Below are positions 1 to 6,870 of a stretch of 7,629 nucleotides of DNA, one piece after another; positions within the stretch are counted from its first letter, which is position 1; every line of letters starts with the position of its first letter. The stretch is from the NCBI GenBank assembly GCA_002412425.1, contig DHVB01000067.1, forward strand, positions 1 to 7,629. The letters run 5' to 3'. The position numbers were made by a program, and so were the translations under genes. The notes under the pieces were generated by a model that saw nothing but the letters and a program-made list of their open reading frames with translations, ran no database searches and had not been told where the DNA came from. This DNA is from Bacteroidales bacterium UBA5219. GTDB lineage: Bacteria; Bacteroidota; Bacteroidia; Bacteroidales; ML635J-15.

Positions 1-34
1 AACAATTTCTGAATATCCCTTTTTTTGCTTGAAT

Positions 35-2440
35 TTAATTTTCTAGTTGTCCTAGTTTAATAATTCCACTGTCATTTGCTTTGCCTTCGTCTTTCTGAGA
101 TTTCACACCTTTGAAAGAGTTGAAATTATACGTTAAACCTATCCATAAAATGCGAGTTTGACTTTTACTGTCGTTATTAAGTTTATAGATTGAGTTATTT
201 GAGTTTATTTTCCAATAATATGTGTTAAAAATATCTGTTAAACTTAGGCTAACAGAAAGTTTATTATCAAAGAATGTTCGCTTTATTGCAAAATCAGCAT
301 AATATATTTCTGATACATTGAATTGAGGTAATTGAATTGGCGATTTATAATTTATAAGAAGTTGGATTTCTGTTCTTTTTTCTGGTTTAATAATCGTTTT
401 TAGATTTCCAGTCCAAGCAATATTATTTGTATTTAAGTCAATTTCATTGTACTGTCCTATTGACTTAGCGTAAAATATAGAAAAACTTGGATTAATGGAA
501 ATATATTTATTTGGTTTATAAGTAATATAAAAGTCGCTTCCAATTTTGTTTTGTTTATCTCCGTTTACATAAGTGATAATTAGCTTATCTGGAGTTGACA
601 ATAACGACACTTGAGTGATAAAGTTTTTGGTAAGACTATAAAATATATTGGTTCTTAATTGAAGTTTTTCTTTTATCAAAGAATAATTAAATTCTATTTT
701 GTCAAGAGTTTCAGGTTCTAAATTTTTATTTCCTGTTTCGTAAGTCATTTGGTCAATTATATTAATAAATGGATTTATCTGTGGGTAAATTGGGCGTGTT
801 ATTCTTCGGTTTATGCTTAATGCTATATTTTGTTCTTTATTTATATTGTGCTTTATTAGTAAATAAGGGAAAGGGAATACATATTTTTTGTAAATGCTGT
901 CATTTATAGACTTTTGAATTAATTCCGAAGTATTGTATTCTATTCTTGAGCCAATTTTATAATATACTTTTTTGAATAGACTGTCGGAATACATTAGATA
1001 TGTAGAGTAAATGTACTCTTGATGTTCCAAATTATTACTAAAATAAGATTTTAAGTCCCATTGATTTGAGTTTGTATTTAAGTCATAAAAATAATAATTG
1101 AAACTGTTCCATCTCGAGAATGCTTTTAAGCCAAACTCCATTTTACCTGTTCTGAACAAAGATTTAAGATAATCAGCCTGAATAGTCATGTTGGTTGGAG
1201 TTCCGCCTCCCGAAGATTTTTGCAATAGTTTGTTTTCAATATAATATTCGGCTGGTCTTGAGCCTTTTGTTCTTGAAAATGAACCATTAAAAGACAATTC
1301 GTTTTTGTTTTTATTAAATATTTTCTTGTAAGCAAATGTCGTTTCAATTGTTTTTCTTGAAAAAGTTATGTCGTTTTTTCTATTAAACAAAATTGCTGGT
1401 AATGTATCATTAAATTGTTGACCTGTAATTTCTTGAATGTTATTGAATTTTGGCGATACATATTTGAGACCAAATGAAAAAATGTTGTTATTTGGTTTTG
1501 CATTTAAAAGAAATGCTACCATATGTGTTGGATTTATTTGTGTTGATTTGATATTTTGATTAACTAAAACATTTTGAGCATATAACTCTCTTGTTAAGTT
1601 GCTTTGTACATCTGTCTTTTCATATTTACCATTATAGTTTACTCCTATATCCCAAATTCCTTTAGAATAGTTGAGGCTTAAACCACCATTAATTTTATTG
1701 AAAATGCCATAATTTAAAGAAGTTGCACCACTTATTCCAGAGATGTTTTGTCTTTTTGTTACAATGTTAATGATGCCACCTGTACCTTCAGCATCATATT
1801 TTGCATCAGGATTTGTTATAATTTCAATATTGTCAACATTTGAAGCAGGTATTGAATTTAAGTTAGCCACAGTTGTAGGAATTCCATCAATTAGAATAAG
1901 AATGTTTTTATTGCCACGTATATAAATATTGTTTTCTCCGTCTATATTAACAGAGGATTGGCTTTTTAATATTTCTGTAATATTACCAGATATTGACGCA
2001 ATATTTTGTGCAACATTGATTTTAGTTTTTTCAATATTAATTTGTTTTTCACTTCTTGTTGCTTTTATTTGAACTTCATTGAGAGACAATACAGATGATT
2101 CCAAATATATAGGCTCTGAAAGATTTATAGATTTATTAAAAATCTCTATGTTTTTTGAATTTGTTTGGTAACCTACAAAACTTGATTTAATAATATATTT
2201 TCCAGGAGATAGGTTTTTTAGTATAAATTCACCTTTAGTGTTTGTTATAGTACCAGTTATTAAAACAGTATCAGGTATTTTGTAAATTGCTACAGATGCA
2301 AACTCGATAGGCTCTTTGCTGTCAAGCTCTACTAATACGCCACTAACTGAATAGTTGGTGTTTTCTTGTGCGAATGAAATTTGATTAGATATTAATAAGA
2401 AATATAAAAGGATAGATAAAAATTTGATTTTTTTTAACAT
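35..2440 (-). CDS. TonB-dependent-receptor-like outer-membrane beta-barrel protein (OMP_b-brl_3 type)
   Basis: The 801-residue protein starts at ATG 2440. It has a Sec signal peptide at 1-25 (Lys-rich start, FLSILLYFLLI, cleavage after SFA or AQ). A carboxypeptidase-regulatory-like domain covers about 29-115 (SVSGVLVELDSKEPIEFASV, then TKGEFILKNLSPGKYIIKSS). A plug domain covers about 120-230 and includes NNIYIRGNKNILILIDGIPT, then the characteristic NVDNIEIITNPDAKYDAEGT and GGIINIVTKR. From about 235 a long run of alternating aromatic beta-strands forms the barrel, ending near LWIGLTYNFNSF at about 765-777. The last 24 residues or so are a charged tail rich in Lys, Gly, Asp and Glu. Family knowledge: these outer-membrane receptors are related to TonB-dependent transporters and some import unknown ligands. 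No SusD-like partner is adjacent, so a polysaccharide-utilisation role is not supported. No ligand can be inferred. It has its own promoter and looks monocistronic on its 5' side. Confidence 0.92.
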   Translation of the reverse strand: MLKKIKFLSILLYFLLISNQISFAQENTNYSVSGVLVELDSKEPIEFASVAIYKIPDTVLITGTITNTKGEFILKNLSPGKYIIKSSFVGYQTNSKNIEIFNKSINLSEPIYLESSVLSLNEVQIKATRSEKQINIEKTKINVAQNIASISGNITEILKSQSSVNIDGENNIYIRGNKNILILIDGIPTTVANLNSIPASNVDNIEIITNPDAKYDAEGTGGIINIVTKRQNISGISGATSLNYGIFNKINGGLSLNYSKGIWDIGVNYNGKYEKTDVQSNLTRELYAQNVLVNQNIKSTQINPTHMVAFLLNAKPNNNIFSFGLKYVSPKFNNIQEITGQQFNDTLPAILFNRKNDITFSRKTIETTFAYKKIFNKNKNELSFNGSFSRTKGSRPAEYYIENKLLQKSSGGGTPTNMTIQADYLKSLFRTGKMEFGLKAFSRWNSFNYYFYDLNTNSNQWDLKSYFSNNLEHQEYIYSTYLMYSDSLFKKVYYKIGSRIEYNTSELIQKSINDSIYKKYVFPFPYLLIKHNINKEQNIALSINRRITRPIYPQINPFINIIDQMTYETGNKNLEPETLDKIEFNYSLIKEKLQLRTNIFYSLTKNFITQVSLLSTPDKLIITYVNGDKQNKIGSDFYITYKPNKYISINPSFSIFYAKSIGQYNEIDLNTNNIAWTGNLKTIIKPEKRTEIQLLINYKSPIQLPQFNVSEIYYADFAIKRTFFDNKLSVSLSLTDIFNTYYWKINSNNSIYKLNNDSKSQTRILWIGLTYNFNSFKGVKSQKDEGKANDSGIIKLGQLEN

Positions 2441-2473
2441 GATTTTATATTTTTAAATAATATTATAATTTCA

Positions 2474-2502
2474 CAAAATTACGATATTAATTAAAATATC
2501 AA
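2474..2502 (-). promoter_or_regulatory. Bacteroidota-type promoter of the outer-membrane receptor gene
   Basis: TTG (2502-2500, within GCATTG) and TAATTTTG (2481-2474) on the minus strand match the -33 and -7 elements of the primary-sigma consensus of Bacteroidota (TTTG/TTG and TAnnTTTG) with an 18-bp spacer. The expected transcription start is near 2468, giving a 5' leader of roughly 27 nt before ATG 2440. It lies in the 108-nt gap after the OmpA-type gene, which otherwise shows no clear terminator hairpin. The leader has no Shine-Dalgarno, as is usual in this phylum. Confidence 0.65.
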
Positions 2503-2548
2503 TGCTGAAATAGATTTATTAAATTTAAAAATATTTTCAAACTATTTT

Positions 2549-4570
2549 TTAGTTTTCTAAAATATAAAATTCTGTTCTACGATTTTTTGCTCTACCTGCT
2601 TCGGTTTCGTTAGTAGCAATAGGCAAGTTTGGTCCATAGCCTTTATGTTGCAATCTATTTGGATTTACTCCATGTTTTATTAAATAATCATATACGGCTT
2701 TGGCTCTATTATTCGATAGAGTTATGTTTGTTTGCATACTTCCTATATTATCGGTATGTCCTCGAATTTCAATTTTTAAATTAGGATTGTCGTTCAAAAA
2801 AATAATAAACTCATCTAGCACAAGAAGCGACTTTTTATCTATTTGATACGAAGCAGTTGCATAATTTATATCACGAAGTTCGACAGATTTTCCTTTTTCT
2901 ATAGGTTTTATTTCAAAATCAATAACTAATGGAGCTTCAAAAATTTCTTCATTAACCTCAATTAGAGCTGAAGTAAAACTATAATCTTCTTTTTTTACAA
3001 CCATTACAAAGTCGTCTTCTTTTTCTTTTTCGTTTGCAACTGCTACAGCATAATTCCCAGTAGAAGAGTCCACGAGCCCTTCCGAAACTTCTTTAGTTCT
3101 AGTATTTCTTACCTCTAATTTCGCTTCTGTAATAATTGCACCCACTTCATCAAGAAGTTGTCCTTTAACTAGGAATACTTTCTCGGGTCTAGCTTCTGGA
3201 TATAATTCAAAAGAATAAATATCCCAGCCACCTTTTCCTTTTAATTTATTGCTAGCAAAATACGCTTTTGTGCCTTGAGTATTTACAACAAATCCTAAAT
3301 CATGTGCTTGTGTATTTATTGGGTATCCAAGATTTACTGGAATACTCCATTCATTATTTCTATATTTAGAAAAGAAAATATCATATCCACCCAATCCTTT
3401 GTGTCCGTCCGAAGAAAAATACAAAGTCTGACTATCTGAATGAATAAATGGAGATTTTTCGTTTCCAGGGGTATTTATTGTTGGTCCCATATTTTGGGCT
3501 TTATTCCATGTTCCGTCTTCGTTTTTAGTTGAATACCAAATATCGCTAGTAGGATTGTTTGGGTCGAAACCAATATTGCCTTCTCTAATACTTGAAAAAT
3601 ATAGAGTTTTTCCGTCTGCAGATATTGATGGTTGAGACTCCCATGTGTTTAATCCATTAATGTTAGGTCCAAGATTAATTAATTCAGACCAGCCATTTGC
3701 TTTCCTAACAGAATAATAAATGTCGCAGTTATCATAAGTTCTGGAAACAAATTCACATATAGTAACATAAAGTGTAGAGTTATCTATTGTTAAAGCAGAA
3801 GCTCCTTGGTTTTTTCCAGTATTAAAAGGGTAGGGCATAGGCTCGCCTTTCGAAAACCTTGTACCAGATTCATCTAAAGCTCTTGCAACAGAAAACTCTT
3901 CTGTATATTTTTCAGTAGTTACGCTAGCAATATCTTTTTTCATGTAAGCATGTGTAAAAAATGCTAAACTTCCGTCTGGCGAAATTAATGGTAAAAAATC
4001 ATCATTAACTGTTGAAATACCTTCAACAATAACAGGTTTGAAAGGAACTGGATTAGATATTAATTCAAGATAAGTATCAATATAATCTAAAATAAGTTCA
4101 GCTTCTTTTATGTGTTTGCTTTCTTTAGGAGCGTTTATAGTGTATAAGTCAAGGTATTTTTTTGCATTTTCGTAATCTTCTTTTTCATAAAACATTTTTC
4201 CTAAAGTATAATTTACAGACCAATTGTTGTAATGAGGACAGGTAGAGGCTACTTTTTCTAAACTTCTTGCATAATTTGCATAAAACTTATTTTGCGATTT
4301 AGCGTCTTTGGAATTTTTGTATTTAATATAATTAATTTCAGCTACTCCAAGCCAAGCTTCTGTAAACTCGGGTTCTTCATCTACAATTTTTGACAAAAGT
4401 AATTCGGCTTGATCAAACTTTTCTGAGTTTATATATTCAATTGATTTGTTAAAATCTTTAATTATTTTTTTATCGTCTATTTCGTTACAATAGTCATAAA
4501 GAGATTGTGAAAATGAAAAAGAATATGATATACATAAAAGTAATAGCAATATGTGTCTTTTTATTTTCAT
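2549..4570 (-). CDS. TPR-PD40-CRD-OmpA envelope protein, PorE-like T9SS-associated
   Basis: From ATG 4570 the protein has 673 residues. An upstream in-frame ATG at 4609 would add 13 residues ahead of a clear signal peptide (KIKRHILLLLLCISYSF, cleavage near Ser-Gln at 21-23), so the later start is preferred. Domains in order are: TPR-like helices at about 36-165; a beta-propeller of five PD40-like motifs starting near 194, 255, 312, 372 and 423 (for example ISADGKTLYFSS and YFSSDGHKGLGGYDIFFS); a carboxypeptidase-regulatory-like beta-sandwich at about 465-555; and an OmpA C-terminal domain at about 565-673. The last carries IEIRGHTDNIGS and LSNNRAKAV. Asp607 and Arg622 have the 15-residue spacing of the pair that binds diaminopimelate in peptidoglycan. 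No lipobox is evident. This order is that of PorE (PG1058 of Porphyromonas gingivalis) and of OmpA-type genes often found near PorP/SprF genes. A structural T9SS or surface-anchoring role is inferred; it may be a paralog rather than PorE itself. Confidence 0.9.
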   Translation of the reverse strand: MKIKRHILLLLLCISYSFSFSQSLYDYCNEIDDKKIIKDFNKSIEYINSEKFDQAELLLSKIVDEEPEFTEAWLGVAEINYIKYKNSKDAKSQNKFYANYARSLEKVASTCPHYNNWSVNYTLGKMFYEKEDYENAKKYLDLYTINAPKESKHIKEAELILDYIDTYLELISNPVPFKPVIVEGISTVNDDFLPLISPDGSLAFFTHAYMKKDIASVTTEKYTEEFSVARALDESGTRFSKGEPMPYPFNTGKNQGASALTIDNSTLYVTICEFVSRTYDNCDIYYSVRKANGWSELINLGPNINGLNTWESQPSISADGKTLYFSSIREGNIGFDPNNPTSDIWYSTKNEDGTWNKAQNMGPTINTPGNEKSPFIHSDSQTLYFSSDGHKGLGGYDIFFSKYRNNEWSIPVNLGYPINTQAHDLGFVVNTQGTKAYFASNKLKGKGGWDIYSFELYPEARPEKVFLVKGQLLDEVGAIITEAKLEVRNTRTKEVSEGLVDSSTGNYAVAVANEKEKEDDFVMVVKKEDYSFTSALIEVNEEIFEAPLVIDFEIKPIEKGKSVELRDINYATASYQIDKKSLLVLDEFIIFLNDNPNLKIEIRGHTDNIGSMQTNITLSNNRAKAVYDYLIKHGVNPNRLQHKGYGPNLPIATNETEAGRAKNRRTEFYILEN

Positions 4571-4586
4571 TAAAAACTGTTTACAA

Positions 4587-4594
4587 CAAAGATA
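4587..4594 (-). promoter_or_regulatory. Possible -7 element (TATCTTTG) ahead of the OmpA-type gene
   Basis: TATCTTTG fits the Bacteroidota -7 consensus TAnnTTTG exactly. It lies between the two candidate start codons (4609 and 4570). Transcription from it would begin at about 4580, leaving a leader of roughly 10 nt before ATG 4570 and excluding ATG 4609. The -33 position, 18 bp upstream, holds TTA rather than TTG, so the promoter is only half supported. AT-rich DNA produces such matches by chance. Confidence 0.35.
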
Positions 4595-4626
4595 TTTTAA
4601 AATATCCATTTTTAATAATTAAAACG

Positions 4627-4654
4627 AAATAATATTGTTAAAATTATATTGTTA
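4627..4654 (-). repeat. 14-bp tandem direct repeat upstream of the OmpA-type gene
   Basis: On the minus strand TAACAATATAATTT (4654-4641) is followed directly by TAACAATATTATTT (4640-4627), matching at 13 of 14 bases. A third partial copy of the right part, AATATTATTT (4666-4657), lies just upstream, offset by a GC dinucleotide. The array sits about 57 nt ahead of the preferred start codon, in the 160-nt gap behind the prenyltransferase gene. It could be an operator or simple AT-rich slippage. Confidence 0.6.
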
Positions 4655-4730
4655 GCAAATAATATTCCATTTGAGCATAATTTTAGAATAAATAAATGAA
4701 AATTTTAGTAAAGTTCTTTTAATTAGTCTA

Positions 4731-5597
4731 TTATGCTTTGTAGTAGAGCGAAGCAATAATAAAAACTGCGAATACTAAAGATGCGACTCCATTTGTAGTT
4801 GCGAAAGCTATATTTATTTTTGAAATATCATCTTTTTTTACAATTAAGTGTTGAAAAATAAGCAAAATTAAGAATATACAGGTTCCAGTAATTATTAAAA
4901 AATTAGAGTTTAAGCTTAAACTAAATAAAATTATAAAACATGCTGCAACTAAATGAATTAGGCTAGATAGCTTCAGAGAGTTATTTCTTCCACATTTAGC
5001 AGGAATTGAAAATAAACCATTTTCGCGGTCAAATTCTTCGTCTTGTAACGAGTATAAAATATCAAAGCCAGCAGTCCAAAAGAGAACAGCAGCAGATAGC
5101 ATGAGTATTTGAGTTGTTAAATATGAAGTTATTGCAAGAAAAGCTCCTGCAGGGGCTATTGATAATGCTAATCCAAGAATAAAGTGAGATAAAAAAGTAA
5201 ATCTTTTTGTGTAGCTATATGATAAAACAATAAATAAAGCTAAAGGCGATAAGTAAAAGACAGTTTTATTAATGAAAAAAGTAGCAGTGATAAAAAGTAT
5301 TGAATTTATTATCGTAAAAATAAGTGCATTTTTTGGAGAGACTTTGTTTGTTGGAATTTCTCTCATTGCAGTGCGAGGATTAGCTTTATCTATTTTATGG
5401 TCAGTATAGCGATTAAAAGCCATTGCTGCATTACGAGCTAAAATCATACATAAAATGATTAATACAAAAATATACCAATCTGGGAAATGTCCAAGTTCTT
5501 GAATTGCAACAAATAAGCCGATTAGTGCAAACGGCATAGCAAAGATTGTATGAGAAAATTTTACTAGGGATAGATATGTTTTAATTTTTTTGATCAT
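4731..5597 (-). CDS. UbiA-family prenyltransferase, probably quinone biosynthesis (MqnP-like)
   Basis: This integral membrane enzyme of 288 residues starts at ATG 5597. A TTG five codons upstream (5612) is in frame but overlaps the terminator T-run, and the protein from the ATG begins naturally with Met-Ile-Lys-Lys before the first helix. Family-defining acidic motifs are both present: NRYTDHKID (Asn62, Asp66, Asp70) and DILYSLQDEEFD (Asp179, Tyr182, Gln185, Asp186, Asp190). They bind Mg-diphosphate of the polyprenyl donor. About eight or nine hydrophobic segments fit the UbiA fold. NPRTAMREIP after the first motif and YTKRFTFLSH with LGLALSIAPAGAFLAI resemble the group often annotated as putative 4-hydroxybenzoate polyprenyltransferase, which includes MqnP of the futalosine menaquinone pathway. 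This is family knowledge recalled rather than tested. No other quinone gene is in view, so the substrate is inferred: 4-hydroxybenzoate or a naphthoate. Family confidence is high; the exact reaction is moderate at best. Confidence 0.9.
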   Translation of the reverse strand: MIKKIKTYLSLVKFSHTIFAMPFALIGLFVAIQELGHFPDWYIFVLIILCMILARNAAMAFNRYTDHKIDKANPRTAMREIPTNKVSPKNALIFTIINSILFITATFFINKTVFYLSPLALFIVLSYSYTKRFTFLSHFILGLALSIAPAGAFLAITSYLTTQILMLSAAVLFWTAGFDILYSLQDEEFDRENGLFSIPAKCGRNNSLKLSSLIHLVAACFIILFSLSLNSNFLIITGTCIFLILLIFQHLIVKKDDISKINIAFATTNGVASLVFAVFIIASLYYKA

Positions 5598-5610
5598 TTT
5601 ACAAAATTGC

Positions 5611-5638
5611 AAAAAAAACGGAGTTAAAAGCTCCGTTT
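5611..5638 (-). terminator. Rho-independent terminator after the PorP/SprF gene
   Basis: On the minus strand an 8-bp stem AAACGGAG / CTCCGTTT (5638-5631 and 5623-5616) encloses a 7-nt loop (CTTTTAA) and runs into an uninterrupted stretch of eight T (5618-5611, part of it shared with the stem). The inner ACGGAG/CTCCGT pairs supply the GC core. It stands 18 nt past the PorP/SprF stop, as expected for the end of the adhesin-PorP/SprF transcript. It ends only 13 nt before the next start codon, which is unusual and is discussed as a finding. Confidence 0.85.
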
Positions 5639-5656
5639 ATTATGTAAAATTAAATT

Positions 5657-6583
5657 TTAATATCTACTTCTTCCCGAATATGGATCTTTAATAATATTGT
5701 ATCCTAACATTAATTCAAAAGTTCCAGCTTGGAAATTAGAAAGCTTAGAAGTTGCGTAGTCGAAGGCGAAGCCAAAAATAAAATCTTTATAAGTCAATCC
5801 TAATAGTGTAACAATTGCTCCATCAGTACGGTACGATAATCCTAACCAATAATCTTTTTTATAAATTCCTCTCACATTTATATCAGCTTGGAAAGGTGAT
5901 TTAAAAGTTGTTTTTAATAATGTAGATGGTTCTAACGCAAACTGCCCACTTAAGTTAAACTTATATCCTCCTAATAGATGATAATGTCGTGAAAGTGTGT
6001 TAGCGTTACTTCTGTCTATATAGCTATTTCCAATTTTTACTGGTAGTTCTAATAATTGATTTCCAGAAATTCCTGCAAAATATTTTTCAGAATATAAATA
6101 TATTCCGAAATCACTTTCTGGAAGCCATGCGTTTTCTTTATTAAAATTTAATTCTGGGTCTTCTGCATCTAAGTATGTTAGGTCTGCATAATTCATTTGA
6201 TATTGAAAAACTTGTAAAGAAAGTCCAAAAGCTAGTTTAGCAGATTCACCAAATACAGGTATAATGTATGAATAATTTCCTTGTAAGCCGATTTTTGTTT
6301 CTGGTCCAAACCTGTCGGCAAAAATAATTCCACCTACACCCATTGTTCCGTTCACTAGTGAAGTGTGTCCGCTAATTAATTGAGTTGAAGGTCCTTTGTC
6401 AATTCCTACCCATTGTTGTCTAGCAAGTAGTTTTAAATCTATACCCTCTGTGCTACCTGTTACAGCAGGATTTATTAACATGTGGTTAAACATATATTGA
6501 CTATATAATGGCAATTGTTGTGCTGATAATTTTCCTGCGGTAGCAAATATTAAAACTATAATTATTAAATATATTTTTCTCAT
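5657..6583 (-). CDS. PorP/SprF family type IX secretion outer-membrane protein
   Basis: The 308-residue protein starts at ATG 6583. Residues 1-21 form a Sec signal peptide (hydrophobic LIIIVLIFA, cleavage likely after LSA), and the mature protein begins QQLPLYSQYMFNHMLINP. That opening, the following AVTGS, RQQWVGIDKGPSTQ at about 55-68, HYHLLGGYKF at about 200, and ELMLGYNI near the C-terminus are the hallmarks of PorP/SprF. Alternating hydrophobic strands throughout fit an outer-membrane beta-barrel. Family knowledge: PorP/SprF proteins work with the T9SS to deliver or retain type B CTD substrates. The gene is 11 nt behind the stop of such a substrate, so it is most likely that substrate's dedicated partner. 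A terminator begins 18 nt after its stop. Many Bacteroidota encode several paralogs, so I do not assign porP or sprF specifically. Length and termini look complete. Confidence 0.94.
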   Translation of the reverse strand: MRKIYLIIIVLIFATAGKLSAQQLPLYSQYMFNHMLINPAVTGSTEGIDLKLLARQQWVGIDKGPSTQLISGHTSLVNGTMGVGGIIFADRFGPETKIGLQGNYSYIIPVFGESAKLAFGLSLQVFQYQMNYADLTYLDAEDPELNFNKENAWLPESDFGIYLYSEKYFAGISGNQLLELPVKIGNSYIDRSNANTLSRHYHLLGGYKFNLSGQFALEPSTLLKTTFKSPFQADINVRGIYKKDYWLGLSYRTDGAIVTLLGLTYKDFIFGFAFDYATSKLSNFQAGTFELMLGYNIIKDPYSGRSRY

Positions 6584-6594
6584 GACATTAAATT

Positions 6595-6870
6595 TTAACG
6601 AATTATTGTTACAGTACTTTTATATGAAGTTTCATCGTTTAAAATCAGAACATATACATAGGTTCCAAAAGGCAAAAGTTTTCCTTTAAACGTTCCATCC
6701 CATTGTTTTGCAGGGTCGTTGTAGTCAAATCCTGAACCAGAATAAGTAAATACTTCATCTCCCCAACGATTAAAGATATAAATTTCAATTTTTTCATAAG
6801 CTTGAATTCCTTGAATCCTCCATGTGTCGTTGTAACCATCATTGTTAGGGGTTAATACGTCAGGAATTAT
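6595..6870 (-). other. Type B T9SS C-terminal sorting domain (CHU_C-like)
   Basis: This is a sub-region of the adhesin-like gene, about the last 91 residues. The diagnostic features are the opening PNNDGYNDTW, the IEIYIFNRWGDEVF strand, a WDGTFKGK turn and the PFGTYVYVL strand ending in Arg. These match the family pattern in which the domain directs passage through the type IX machinery. Type B domains, unlike type A, are known to depend on a PorP/SprF partner, usually encoded next door, as it is here. Confidence 0.93.

Noticed and set aside
1..34. Possible terminator or start of another gene downstream of the receptor
   Set aside because: The 34 nt show no hairpin and no coding start that can be judged; too little sequence is available.
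1743..1925. A plus-strand open frame of 60 codons
   Set aside because: It lies wholly inside the plug-domain coding region of the receptor gene on the other strand, has no promoter or family resemblance, and is explained as a shadow frame.
35..2440. SusC-like glycan transporter of a polysaccharide-utilisation locus
   Set aside because: The protein is shorter than typical SusC proteins, has the OMP_b-brl_3-like plug motif NPDAKYDAEGT, and no SusD-like gene is adjacent.
2510..2548. Possible terminator after the OmpA-type gene (AAATAG ... CTATTT inverted repeat)
   Set aside because: The stem is only six AT-rich pairs with a loop of more than 20 nt and no following T-run, so it is not convincing.
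5598..5612. TTG at 5612 as the start of the prenyltransferase
   Set aside because: It overlaps the T-run of the terminator, and the ATG at 5597 gives a natural N-terminus for the family.
6645..6842. A minus-strand open frame of 65 codons in another frame
   Set aside because: It overlaps the conserved type B sorting domain in a different frame, and its translation looks like a shifted copy of that sequence with no domain of its own.
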